NCBI RefSeq assembly: GCF_003576645.1
Contig: NC_044929.1
Span: 7,353,326 to 7,417,325 of the forward strand
Length of the DNA stretch: 64,000 bases
Source of the DNA: Ipomoea triloba
Taxonomy: Eukaryota; Streptophyta; Magnoliopsida; Solanales; Convolvulaceae
Direction: 5' to 3'
A model generated the notes under the pieces. It worked only from the letters and a program-made list of their open reading frames with translations. It was not told the origin of the DNA and made no database searches. This document shows positions 12,001-23,698 of this stretch, in pieces; the stretch's first letter is position 1; each line of letters opens with the position of its first letter. Position numbers and translations under genes: made by a program.

Positions 12001-14329
12001 ACCGCAAATCACCAACAAACAATTGAGGAATCCACAAAAATGGGTCCCCAAAGAATTGAAAAATCAACCACAATCTCCTCCAATAATTCCTCCTGATAAT
12101 CACATTCTTCTACCAACTATAATACTATTCCCCTTGTAATCCCAACCAAAGTTGGCATCATGGCTAAACCATTGTACACCAAGTCTCAAAAGGGAAAATG
12201 TAAAACACAAACTGACTTCACAACCTGTTGAATCACAAGCAAATTTCCAAATCAAGATGATGCATGTAGCAAAGCCTTAAATTGTTAATTGTGAATCTGC
12301 GAACAGACCCATTAATCATGCAATCACACGACTTTGAAACGCCAAAACTAAAGATTCTCGAAATAAACACCACAAGTATACAAACAAACCAATGCGGGAA
12401 TTCTGAAACAATGCAATCCTTAAAAATGAAAACTTTTGGCATACCCATTGAAATAGAACGCGACAGAGATCACCAAGAAAAGGGCCGGGAACATTCATGC
12501 GTCATAATCTGATGCGATATAGAGATAGAGAGAGAGAGGGGCAAGAGAACGGAGAGGGAAAGAGAGATCCGCCAACCCCGTGAGAGAAGCAGAGAGGGAG
12601 AGAGATGGGAAATAACTGTTAGAAGAGAAGGGTTCCCTCAATCAAAAGTGAAAACCACCCACCCGTCTCAACTCTCAAGCCCGTATTCCATGTCACATAC
12701 TCAAAAATGTAATAAGTTTCCAATTTCTTATTTAGTAAGTTTCCACCTCAAATTTAAGAGCTCTTTGTTGTTTTTTCTTGTTTTTGTCTCTCTTATTTTA
12801 ATTCTTAAATATAGATTAATAAGATAACTCACGAAATGTGTCTCAACTAATTTATTTTTACACTATCCACATTCCATATCCAAACTCTATACATTGCGAT
12901 TGCTAGTAAAGTAAAACTTATGAATTTATTTTGAATTAGTTAATCAGTAAAGTTATGTTAAAGACATTACTTTTTTACTTAATCAAAATGTATTTGTTGG
13001 GCGTCGATTTGGTGGCTGAGTTCAGCTCCGGCTCAATTCAAGGTATGACGTTGTGGCTTATCATGAAGTGATGTGGTTAAATGGTTAATGTCAACCTACT
13101 TATCACCAAATTGTTTTAAGTAAAATATGACAACCAAATAACTAAAATATTTTGTGGTTAAGCGTGTTTGACTTAAAGTAGTCACCTAAAAAGATGTGAT
13201 TTTACACCCAGTGCTGAGATTCTTCATACTTCATACTAATCTTAATCTAATATTACATTATTATATAAGTTTGTGGTTCAACTTTTATTGTAAATATACA
13301 TATTTAAATTGTAATAACATCAACACTATTGCACATTTGCACTTTTCCTAAATAAATTATAAGTTCATAACTCATAGTAAGTACAAAGGAAAAAAATGGT
13401 TATATAACATTTCAAACTATTCAAAAAAGTTCAATTGTATCATTGAAGTTTAAAACGTTTCCAAAAAATCACTAATTTTTTAATAATGCAATTACTACAG
13501 TTTATAAATTAAAATAAAATTGCATTTATCATTGGTAAGTTGACATGACATCGAGAATTAAAAATATTTCATTGAATTTGCAAGTGTTTGAGGCCGCTAC
13601 AAATAGAATAAGATTGCTATTGACTACAAAATATTTGGAGAATTTGAATATGATTCCTTTAAATTAATTTTTATTTTTCGGTTTGTATCTAACTAAAGAA
13701 TATTTTATACTAATTATCTAAATAGTAATTTGAACCCTAACATTCATTTATACCATTGTCATTTTATCAGTGTCATGTCGTATGCACTATGTGTCATTTC
13801 ATTACAATAAATAATACAAAGCATTATTTGAAAATATGTATTAGTATGAATTAAATTAGAATTATGTAGATGAAAAATAAATATTTAAACCACCATATTA
13901 AATCATTAACCAATTAAATTTATAAAATAGGAGCCTTTTCATATTTAGAATGAAGATAATAAATACGTAGTATCTTTCTAAAATCAATTTAAATTCTGAA
14001 TTAAAAGTAAAATCTCTTTCTTTTTTTTTTCTTTTTTTTTTTTTGGGTTTTTTTCACAATTGACATGAAAGACAATGGTAATATAAATGCTTTTATTTTG
14101 CATACTAAACAATATATGAATTGGGGATTTGTGGCAACTCCAATCAAATTGAGCATTAGTTGACTTAGTGGCGAGATTTACATAGTATAAATCTTAAGTG
14201 GTAATTGTGGATTTTCCTTATCAAAACTCACAAAAATATGAAATACAAAATTATTTCAAATTTTAAAAGTATAAACGCAAACTTTTATATGTATTTTCCC
14301 ATTTATTTGGAATACTGGTATTTTCTATG
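12001..14329. other. F-box gene upstream region and AT-rich spacer
   Basis: The segment 12060-12610 is probably promoter and 5' leader of the minus-strand F-box gene, including the purine-rich block at 12520-12605. From 12700 on I see only AT-rich DNA with no gene or clear element. Confidence 0.5.
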
Positions 14330-14405
14330 CGTGATGCACAAAAATATGTGTCAATGTTAGTACTTTATATTAAAATTTTAGATTTTAAATATTTATATTA
14401 TTGTA

Positions 14406-14442
<37 letters not shown>

Positions 14443-15140
14443 TATTGGAATTTTATGTTAGTTATTTCCTAAAATATAAATATCATATTTATAAAAATGT
14501 TTTACATTATTATTATTATTATTATTAAAAAAGAAGAAGATAATAAAATATAGAGTTTATTACCGAAATGGTCCCTCGACTATTGTGAAATTACTAATTT
14601 GGTCCTCGATAATTTTTCCTTCCCAATTAAGTCCCTCGACTTTGAAAATTTTAACCAATTTGGTCATCCGTTTATTTTGTCGTTAAAATCGGGACCAAAT
14701 TGATAATTTTGCTATAGTCAAGGGACCATTTCAGTGAACAATTAATTACCAATTTGGTCCATTGACTATAGCTAAATTATCAATTTGGTCCCTTGACTAT
14801 TGCAAAATTACCAATTTGGTCCCAACTTTAACGATGTTTAATGGCAAAATAAACGAACGACCAAATTGGTTAATGTTTTCAAAGTCGAGGGACTTAATTG
14901 GGCATGAAAATTTGTCGAGGACTAAATTGGTAATTTTGCAATAGTTGAGGGATCATTTCGATAATAAACTCTAAAATATAGAGTAAATGCAAATGCATAG
15001 TAATAATAGTAGAAAAATAACTGATGTTATATATTTATCTAAAATATTGTATAATATGACTTTTTTAGCATAATGTTTAAAAAATATGTATATCCTTATC
15101 CTTAATTCACACTTATTAGTTTCTAAAATAATAAAAATAT
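14330..15140. repeat. Dispersed repeat shared with 63.4-63.9 kb
   Basis: Ordered blocks match the last kilobase of the window: AAAATATGTGTC...TTAGTACTTTATATTAAAA at the left, and TCTAAAATATTGTATAATA...AGCATAATGT and CACTTATTAGTTT at the right. This copy contains (AAT)n at about 14407-14440, a 65-bp segment, then (ATT)n at about 14507-14526, and is interrupted by the MITE at 14553-14971. Confidence 0.7.
14553..14971. mobile_element. Fold-back MITE with 9-bp target-site duplication
   Basis: A 419-bp element with long inverted ends: the left arm from GAGTTTATTACCGAAATGG is mirrored by the right arm ending CATTTCGATAATAAACTC. The arms carry repeated TTGGTCCCTCGACTAT-like units. It is flanked by a perfect 9-bp duplication TAAAATATA (14544-14552 and 14972-14980). 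A 9-bp TSD with long inverted ends points to a Mutator-type non-autonomous element. It has no coding capacity. It ends about 335 bp upstream of the TM9 start codon. Confidence 0.85.
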
Positions 15141-15315
15141 TTCCAAGTATAGAACTAAGATTTGCAAATTGCAAACCAAATGGCCTAATTTCAATCTCTC
15201 TCATTTTCAACTCTCCGACCAGGCGACCACAACCTCGTACTGGGCACTTCCATTCTTGAATTGTTCTTACTCTTCCTCTCAAATCTCTCCAAAATCTTCG
15301 CCTAAAATAATTCCA

Positions 15316-18300
15316 ATGTGTCATCCCGTTGCTGCCCGTCTTCTTCTAATACTGCTGACAGTTGTTGTCTCAGCGACGGCTTCACCAAACGATCATCGCT
15401 ACAATGTAGGAGATGAAGTTCCTCTCTACGTCAACAAAGTAGGTCCCCTCAACAATCCCAGGTATTTTTCGGGTTTTCCTAAATTTACTACACATCCTAC
15501 TTTTCTGCACAGATCATCACGCACTGGGTTGGGTTTAACTTGTGAATCTGAGGAAAAATGGGTAATGCCTTAAGATATTAGAAATGCCAGAAATCTTTAT
15601 CTGTGATGGTGATCTAGTATGCGGGTGGTGCTAATTGCTGTATCATACAAGAATTGTGAAATGAGTGTTCTTTTTAAGACTTAGTTGAACATTTTTCTTT
15701 AGGAATCAGGAAATGTGCAAAGTGAGATGGGCTCATTTCATATTTTAAGAGCCTTTGGAGGTTTGATTGAATCAATTCGTGTTTGGTTTGATTGCCCATT
15801 GCAGATTTGCAAAATAGTCTGTACGTACAGGGGAATATGGAATGTTTCAATAATCTAGGTAGAGAAAGAAACAGTAAACCACGATGAAATGGTGCATATC
15901 TAAATTTCTTGCCATGATTTCATTAATGGAGGATTTTTTTTTCTTTAAATGATGCACTCTGAATAATTTCATTGCCTCGGCATTTTTGAAGTACTATTTT
16001 GTGGATATCGAAACTAATTTGTGATGATGTAAAGTTGTGAACTTTGATGTATAATGACATAATTAAGCTGAGAAGATTTCTGTTTTACAAGCGCAGTGTT
16101 GTTTTCTAAAGAATTTCATCAAGGAACTTTGAAAGAGTTTTTTTTTTTTTTTTTTTTTGGCTTCTGGGCATTAACTTGATGTTGCACTATTGATTTGAAA
16201 CTTGGGAACTCCAAATCTTGCTTGATTAAAAATCTTACTTTGTGTTATCTGTTATTTTCTTGCAGTGAAACTTATGAATACTATGACTTGCCTTTCTGCT
16301 CCCCAGGTTAGCATTTAGGTTTGGTACCTCTTCTTCTAAACTATGTAAGGTCGTTGAATATGATAAACAAATCCTAAGAGACTCAAGTTACAGTGCTGGA
16401 TGCTGTTAATTAAATCAGACATGAATGTATTATCGACTGTGTTCTGCTTTTCGTTAATGTAAACTAAGGTGTCGTCTATATTACTTTTGCAAATTTTGAT
16501 TCTCGTTTTATAACTGACAGGCCAGGTGATCCCTAAGCAGGAATCGATCGGGGAGGTTCTGAATGGTGATCGTTTAGCCAACACCTTATACGAGTTAAAG
16601 TTTGCAGTGAACAAATCCAATGTGGTTCTGTGCCATAAAAAACTCAGCAGGGATGAGGTAGCAAACTTCAGGAATGCTATTATTAATGATTTTTACTTTC
16701 AAATGTACTATGATGATCTCCCTTTTTGGGGATTCATTGGGAAAGTAGAGGACGAAAATTGGACCCTGGATGGAAAACGACCCATGTATTTCCTCTTCAA
16801 CCATGTTCAGTTTGATGTTCTTTATAATGACAATCAAGTCACCGAAATACGTGCCTTTAGTGATCCAAATCATGCTGTTGATATAACAGAAGATGTTGAG
16901 CTCGATGTTGAGTTCACTTATTCAGCATTCTGGAATGAAGAAGCCCCGACTCAGCATAAGAGCAGAACCGCTCGATATTCAAAGGCTTCTTTACTTCCGC
17001 TGCAGCAGAAAATCCATTGGTTCTCGTTCATAAATTCAATCGTTATCATTGTTCTGCTGACCGGATTTTTCGTCATGGTTCTCATGCAGCGTCTGAAGAA
17101 CGACCTGAGGAAGTAATTCTATGTTGTCATTCTTACTTATAATGCCGCCAGAATTACTACTTGCTAATCGCAGAGGACCTGCATGCATGCCTGTTTATAT
17201 TAATGTTTCTGTAACGGATAATGTTCAGATTTTCTGGTGGCGATGAAGAGGAAGATAAAGAAGTAGGGTGGAAGTACCTTCACGGGGATGTGTTCAGATG
17301 TCCCTCAAACATGCCTCTATTTTGTGCCATTTTAGGTGCTGGCACCCAGTTGTTGACTTTGTAAGGTTTACTTAACTACTATATCAATGGTCCTTTTACA
17401 TGGTTGTTACTTGATTCGTTATTCTTTAATTTTCTTCTAGTTTAGCAATTATACCTATCAAATAATAATATTAATAATTTACTTGACATATCCTTAGGAA
17501 AGATGTTTGTTGGCCCTAATAGTACATGTTGGAATTAAGGAAACAATATTATACTTTTTTTTTTTTTTGGGTGACAAGGGAAACCCGTAGCCCACCGGGT
17601 AAACTCCAACTTGTGACCCTATCTGGCAAAGGACCACAAGGAGCCAAGGAGGTAAACCAACCTAGGTTGCCCATAGCTGACTGGCTCAAACCAAGAAGGC
17701 TAATAGACCGCCACTGCTGGGAGTCAAACTTGTAACTTTGTGGTTACCAAGTCAATAGCCTGACCAACTTGGCTGGGGTTGCCCCCAACAATATTACACG
17801 GAGTAATTGCCAATGGCGGTGCAGCATTAAAAATGATAATTCTAACTCGTGAAATATTTTTACTTTTGCAGGATTTGCTTCTTATTTGTTTTGTCATTTC
17901 TCGGCGTCCTTTATCCCTATAACCGAGGAGCTCTGTCTACTTCTTTGGTTATTATTTATACTCTTACATCTGCAATTGCTGGCTTCACCTCTGCCTCCTT
18001 CTACAGTAAATTTGTTGAAACTGGATGGGTAAATTTCCGTTACTTTTTCACTGGACAGTTCGTTTTCCATTGCTTTTGATCATTTTTCGTCAAATTGACT
18101 TGAAGATGTTTGCTATCGCCAGGAAAGAAGTGTTATTTTGGCTGCAATGCTCTTCCTTGTACCATTCCTACTTCAAGGGTTCATTCTAAATTTAGTGGCC
18201 GCGTCTTTCAAGGCCACTTTAGCACTTCCTTTTGGCACCATACTGGTTATTCTTCTTATATATGCTCTCATAGCTATCCCGTTGCTTACCCTCGGGGGTG

Positions 18301-19158
18301 TGGTAGGGTATCGCTGCAGGTCTGAATTTCAAGCGCCTTCTGCCCAAAAGAAGTCTCCAAGAGAAATTCCGTCGCTTGCATGGTATCAAAAGACTCCCGG
18401 GCAAATGTTCCTTGCTGGTCTGTTGCCTTTCAGTGCTATTGTCCTCGAGTTACACCATTTGTACACTAGCATCTGGGGGCACAAAATTTTCACTCTCCCC
18501 GGGGTTTTATTTGTGATGTTCGTAATCCTTATCTTGCTCACCCTGATCCTAAGCATTGGTTTGACGTATTTTCAGCTGACTGCTGAAGACCACGAGTGGT
18601 GGTGGCGGTATGTATTTTCATTCTTTTTTTGTTCATTTTTCCCATCTACATTTATCATTAGTGATCGATCTCCTTACATTATTTGATTGAGTTAATACCA
18701 GTTGAGGTCCTCCCAGTATAGTGGCATCTAAACTTTCAATTTAACCACCTGTGGTTCTTCAACTTCACGGTTGGTTAAAAATTTGAAAGTTGAAAGATCA
18801 TGGTTGATTAAATTGAAAGTTTAGGACTAAACGTGACAGTACCACTATACTCGGAGAAATTTTTGTTTCTTTTCCTCATTTACGCATTTTTCTTTGTGAA
18901 CGCTCTGGAACTGATTGACCTCCTTAAACTATATGATTTAGGTCTATTTTCCGTGGGGGCTCAACCACTGCGTTCATGTTTGCCTACAGCATCTATTTCT
19001 ACTACAAATCGAACATGAGTGGCTTCTTGCAGACGAGCTTCTTCTTCGGATACACTGCCTCTATGTGCTACGCATTTTTCATCGTCCTCGCTACAATCAG
19101 CTTCCTCGCGTCCTTCATGTTTGTTTGCCACATCTACCGCGCAGTCAAGAGCGAGTGA
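15316..19158 (+). CDS. Transmembrane 9 superfamily (nonaspanin) protein
   Basis: Seven exons join in frame: 15316-15461, 16266-16306, 16521-17112, 17229-17360, 17872-18028, 18123-18607 and 18942-19158. All introns are GT-AG and the product is 589 residues, the usual size for the shorter plant TMN proteins. The start ATG at 15316 opens a signal peptide (RLLLILLTVVVSATAS). The luminal domain carries YVNKVGPLNNP, YDLPFC and YYDDLPFWGFIG. Nine hydrophobic segments follow, the first at VIIVLLTGFFVMVL, with family motifs HGDVFR, YPYNRGAL, EFQAPS, GLLPFSAI, YFQLTAEDHEWWWR and SGFLQTSFFFGY. The tail ends VKSE, fitting the K-x-D/E Golgi-retention signal. TM9 proteins act in Golgi/endosomal trafficking. 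The gene looks intact; intron 4 holds a SINE and intron 6 a fold-back repeat. Confidence 0.93.
17555..17786 (-). mobile_element. tRNA-derived SINE in TM9 intron 4
   Basis: On the minus strand the 232-bp element starts GGGGGCAACCCCAGCC. It has an A-box-like GCCAAGTTGGTCAGGC and, about 25 bases on, a degenerate B-box AAGTTTGACTCCC, and it ends in a run of A (14 T on the plus strand at 17555-17568). It is flanked by a 10-bp direct repeat AACAATATTA (17542-17551 and 17787-17796), the expected target-site duplication. The head derives from a tRNA-like RNA polymerase III promoter; the body family is not identified. Confidence 0.88.
18716..18850. repeat. Fold-back repeat in TM9 intron 6
   Basis: GTATAGTGGCATCTAAACTTTCAATTTAACCA-type sequence at the left is mirrored, with a short insertion, by the right arm ending ACCACTATAC. 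It is probably a small MITE. It lies between exons 6 and 7 and does not touch the splice sites. Confidence 0.65.
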
Positions 19159-19712
19159 GACAGCATCTTCTCGGGCTTAATCTCCGATGATACAATCCTA
19201 GAATGTCTGCACCCAACAATCTTCAGCTCCTAGTGTGTGTGAAAAGCATATATATCCAGTGGGCAAGAGTCTGCTTTCCATTGAATTTGAAGCCTCTCTT
19301 TCTCTCTCTCTATATATATTTACCTGTAAGTTCTGGGAGTCTTTTGTTGAATTCTTTTGATAGCTATAAACTATGAATCTATGATTAGTGTTTTGGACAA
19401 ACAGAGATTTGAGGTTATTAGCATCATCATACATGGTGCCCGGGAACATTATTAACACTGTAAAACTCACATTCTTACTGTACAATTTATCCTCTATTAA
19501 TATAATTGCTGTGCTTTATAAGAGTTCAAGAGTCATATCATTTGCAGCATCTTCCCAAACTAGAAGCTTGAAAGAATTGTATCAGCATCCTGCCTGGCAT
19601 TTGGGAGGGCAAACTTAGAAAATACTAACCCGTCTTGCTCCAGGATATAGCACGATGTGATAATGATTAATGACTGAACGAGTGTTCAGTTTCGTCCTCA
19701 AGGAATTAACAT
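19159..19712. other. TM9 3' flank
   Basis: The 3' untranslated region and spacer follow the TGA at 19156-19158. A (TC)n stretch lies at about 19298-19312. No other feature is seen. Confidence 0.5.
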
Positions 19713-19916
19713 CACGTTTGGTTCGCAGAATGAATTTTGAGGGAATAGGAATACTATTCCATAGGGAATGGAATAGGTAAGGAATAGAATATGAATTGTA
19801 TTCTATTGTTTGGTTAGTTAAAGGAATAGACTTTAGGAATGTTATTCCAGTGTTTGGTTTGTTTGAGTAATAGAAATGGAATATATGTGTAAAAGACATA
19901 ACTACCCTTATACAAA

Positions 19917-19996
<80 letters not shown>

Positions 19997-20930
19997 ATAC
20001 CGAGTAAGATTTATAAATAATATTATATTATTCAATATATATCAATTACAATATTTTAAACCCTCCCAATTAAGCCTTCAATTCGTTTTAGAAGCAATCT
20101 CTGCCTTTTCTCACGTAACAGATGCGAGCGATCTCTTCTCACGTACCAGATGCGATCGTTGTCTTCTCACCAAAGCGATCTCGTGCCTGGAGTTCGGCGA
20201 TCAACGATCAGAAGGTGGGGATGGAATCGTCATCGCTTCGCGAACCTCTAGGACTGGTCTGAACTCTGATCGGTTACCAGCGACTACATCGCAACTTCCT
20301 ACGTAGCGGCGATTTTACGGCGACCTCAGGCCACGAACAATGGAACAGATTGTGGTAGTGGCTCTAGCACTGTCGAGGCTACACCTTTTGACCTTCGCGA
20401 ACCAGTTCGATATCCCCTTAACGAAACCTTAGTTCTGGTAGGAGGCAAGGTGGTTGTTGCTGTAGCGGAGTCTCCGTCGTCGATGAATGTTGTTGGTGGT
20501 GGATGAGATCTTTCTATGCAGGTGGTCTGGGGACTTTGGGTGATCCAGTAATGGTGCCAGGTGGTCTCAGATTGTGCTGGGGCCTTACATGGTTTGGAGA
20601 CTCTAGCCAATGCGGTGGTGGTGCCGGGAGTCAACAACTTCAACCCAGTTTTGAGTGTTCGGAGAAAGAATCTGAAGCTTCAAAAGAGATGCAAATACAG
20701 AGAGAAAGAGAGAAAGGGTAAAATAGAAAATACAATATAAAATCTATTTCTGAGAACTCAGGAATAGGTTAATACTAGGGAACCCCTAGTAATATCTATT
20801 CCCTCTGTAAGGGGAATGCGCCATTCCTAGGAACGTTGTTCCTGGGAATACAAAAAGTTACCAAACAAAGGAATATGCCTATTATTGAGAATGCTATGCC
20901 ATTCCAAGCCTATTCCACGAACCAAACATG
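19713..20930. mobile_element. 1.2-kb non-autonomous DNA transposon
   Basis: The ends are inverted: left CACGTTTGGTTCGCAGAATG and right GGAATAG-type sequence ending CACGAACCAAACATG on the plus strand. GGAATAGG/CCTATTCC motifs fill both subterminal regions. The core (about 20090-20720) is clearly more GC-rich than the flanks and has no intact gene. The GTTTGGTTCG-type ends are common on plant non-autonomous DNA elements, but I found no convincing TSD and do not assign a superfamily. Confidence 0.6.
19918..19996. repeat. (AAT)n-(ATT)n palindromic microsatellite
   Basis: AAT units switch to ATT units at about 19958. The array lies inside the left part of the 1.2-kb transposon. Confidence 0.9.
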
Positions 20931-21524
20931 CCATAAGGGTTATGACACGCAAGTGACGCAATATGTGACAACAAGATATTAGTTATTAGTATAAGAAAAT
21001 CAATAAGAAACTAAATAATAACAAATAAGATGAAGCAGTTTTCAAAAAAAAAAAAAACCAGAAAAAAGAAAAAAGAAAAAAACAAGATGAAGCAATAACC
21101 AACTAAACAAATATCACTAACACATACAAACAAGAATTAGGCACGAAATGAGAAAAATATAATAGAACTCAAGTAAGGGATCCTTATCTTCTAGATGCTT
21201 CAATAAAGTATGGGACTAGGGAGAATAAGTAACCAAGAAATCAAGCAGGAATGCACTAAGGTATCCTAGTCTACAAGTCACTCTTGTGATCAATAAACAA
21301 GGATTAGAACTAGAAATTGTCCTACTCCCGTAATGCATCAACTCCAAATTCATCAAGTATACAAAGTATCAAGAGCCCCTAATTTTTCCTATTTTCATAT
21401 GAAAAATTTGAGTTTATGTAAGGGGTGGCTCAAATCCTCGACCTGAGTCTCATTGTAACCAAGAATTCTCCAAAAGCATGCTAATGAATGTGTACGTTTG
21501 ACAAGATATATTTACAACGCCCAC

Positions 21525-21600
21525 CACTACTGAAAATCGCGAAATTTCCGACTACTAAAAAGTGGTCGGAAATGCCCTAAAAGTGGCCACACATAAACAC
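21525..21600 (+). repeat. CACTA-type terminal fragment
   Basis: CACTACTGAAAATCGCGAAA followed by TTTCCGAC and GTGGTCGGAAA resembles the start and subterminal region of plant CACTA elements. No partner end was found nearby, so this is probably a remnant. Confidence 0.4.
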
Positions 21601-21730
21601 ATGAACCCGTTAAAATTCTACCATTATACATTAATCATAAATAAAACATCAAGATAGATAATATAAGTCTAGCTCAAGCTCATAAAATTAACTACTCATA
21701 ATTCAATAGCATAAAGAACATAAAAGCGCA

Positions 21731-21940
21731 AGTATAAAGGATAAACATTGCAAAATGAATAGATAAAAGGGATATCAAACTTATATATTGAAATGAGTAC
21801 GAAATGATGAAATCCAAGCTTCCAAAATGGGAGCACAAGTATATATAAAGCATAAACATTGCAAAATGAATAGATAAAGGGGAAATGAAACTTATATATT
21901 GAAATGAGTACGAAATGATGAAATCTAAGTTTTCAAAATG
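21731..21940 (+). repeat. Tandem duplication of about 100 bp
   Basis: Copies at about 21731-21829 and 21838-21940 share CATTGCAAAATGAATAGATA and CTTATATATTGAAATGAGTA in the same order with a few mismatches. Confidence 0.8.
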
Positions 21941-22224
21941 TTAAAGAACCTAATCTAAGCCGAATTTAATCAGGGACTAATCTAGAAAATCAATTGAGTG
22001 AGTGAGGGAGAAGTTTAAATAAAGTTAGAAATGTCAATGACAAAATATCAAACAATCATAATAATGTTAAAATACAAAGTATATTATAAATTACAATAGA
22101 ATGTTTTTAATAGATTATATGATAGTTAGGGTCGAAGCCGAAAATATACTTGAGTGGTGAAAATATTTATGACAAAATATGAAACATAATCAATTAGATA
22201 AAATAATTTGAATTACACTACATC

Positions 22225-22757
22225 ATGGTTGAAAAAATCGCTAAGCGCTCCTCAGGCGCTCGGGGAGCGCCTAGAACGCCTAGGCGGGAATTAATCGGCG
22301 CCTAGGCGTTAGTGTATTTTTTTTAAATTTTTTTTAAAATAATTTGTTTAAGTATTTTCAATTTTTTAAAGACTAATAATTATAAATTATAATACTTTAA
22401 TAGTTAATACTAAAATATTAAATATTAACCTAAAAATATCTAGAGCTTGTACAATTTAGGGTTATTATTTCGCTCAAAATGATGTTGTTTTGAGTTAAAT
22501 AACCCATTAAGAAAAGAATAACAATAGTTATTTGACTGACTAGGCGGCCTAGTCAGTGCCTAGGAGGTCAAGTCGGCGCCTAGGAGGCCTAGGTGGTCAA
22601 CGCCTAAGTGGCCTAGGCGGTGCTTAGGCGGCCTAGGTGGTCGCCTAGTCGGTCAGCCGCCTAGACCACCATTTAAGGTGACACGCTAGGCGGTCGACCG
22701 GGGCCTAGCGCCTAGGCGGGGATTAATCGGCGCCTAGGCGGGATTTTTGCAACACTG
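22225..22757 (+). mobile_element. CCTAGGCG-rich MITE, copy A
   Basis: A 533-bp element starting CATGGTTGAAAAAATC and ending GATTTTTGCAACACTG, so its short ends are inverted (GTTG-AAAAATC). It is flanked by direct repeats CACTACAT at 22217-22224 and 22758-22765. The interior is rich in GGCGCCTAGGCG-type palindromes and contains GATTAATCGGCGCCTAGGCG near the end. It has no coding capacity. Copy B at 23334 has the same ends and a perfect 9-bp TSD. Confidence 0.82.
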
Positions 22758-22772
22758 CACTACATACATAAA

Positions 22773-22975
22773 TACTTTTTAATTTTAATTTCTTTTAGTT
22801 AGATCAACTTTAAGTTTTTCTAAATTAATTTGAATACAATGAAATATAATATAAACTTGTATACTACATTAATTACTTTTTAATTTTAATTTCTTTTAGT
22901 TAAATCAACTTTAAGTTTTTCTAAATTAATTCGAATACAATGAAGTATAATATAAACTTGTATACTACATTAATT
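22773..22975 (+). repeat. Tandem duplication, period about 101 bp
   Basis: Two nearly identical copies of a block containing CTTTTTAATTTTAATTTC, ATCAACTTTAAGTTTTTC and TATAAACTTGTATACTACAT, with only a few substitutions by eye. Confidence 0.85.
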
Positions 22976-23333
22976 AAATGATTCATAAAAGTTAGACTAA
23001 AAAAATATTTAATTTATCTTGTGAAAGGTATGAAAAAGATAAAATAAACGAGAGAAAATAAGAACAAGTGTTGCTAATGAGACTTAAACCTGTGACATAG
23101 GTTTTTTTAACATCAAGTTTAAAGTTCAACCAACTAAGCTATTCAAACCATTAATAATTTTAACATAAATATAACTTTTATATAAAATTTAATACTATAT
23201 ATGTATATATTACATACATATATATAAAAGGGTGGGGTGGGGGGAGTGGGGCAGCTGTCCCCACAGTGGCTCCGTCTCTGAATCTAACCTAAAAATATGA
23301 AAGGAAATGTGAAAAAATAGTTAGGGTTCGAAT

Positions 23334-23698
23334 CATGGTTGAAAAATCACTAGGCACTCGTAGGTGCCTAGGCTCCCGTGTAATTTTTTTTTTATAAAAT
23401 TGTTTAAAATTTTTAAGACTTGATAATTACAAACTATTTAATACTTTAATAGTTAATACTAAAATATTAAATATTAATCTATCAAACATTTAAAGTTTGA
23501 ACAATTTAGGGTTATTTTGCTCAAAACGATATCGTTTTGAGTGAAATAATCCATTTAAAAAAGAAGGGAACAATAGCTAATCGAATGACTAGGTGGCCTA
23601 GTCAGCCGCCTAGGCTACCGATTATGGTGATACGCTAGGCAGTCGGCCAACGCCTAGGCGCTGATTAATCGGTGTCTAGGCAAGATTTTTACAACATA
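23334..23698 (+). mobile_element. CCTAGGCG-rich MITE, copy B
   Basis: A 365-bp element starting CATGGTTGAAAAATCACTAG and ending AAGATTTTTACAACATA. It is flanked by a perfect 9-bp duplication GGTTCGAAT (23325-23333 and 23699-23707). It shares with copy A the ends, the orientation, the CTAGGCG-rich blocks and the central TTAATACTAAAATATTAAAT block, but is shorter. The 9-bp TSD supports a Mutator-type origin. Confidence 0.85.

Larger units (their letters stand above)
20931..22216. other. Intergenic DNA with repeat fragments
   Basis: No gene is seen. The two structures of note, a CACTA-like end at about 21525 and a duplicated 100-bp block at 21731-21940, are listed separately. Confidence 0.5.

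Noticed and set aside
11998..12051. Upstream in-frame extension of the F-box protein
   Set aside because: The extension starts at TTG, not ATG, and the F-box begins directly after the ATG at 11995-11997.
17717..17780. Possible tRNA gene from the box A/B motifs
   Set aside because: No cloverleaf can be completed, and the A tail and TSD show that this is a SINE head.
19814..20035. Poly-Ile/poly-Leu open frame
   Set aside because: Translation of the palindromic AAT/ATT array.
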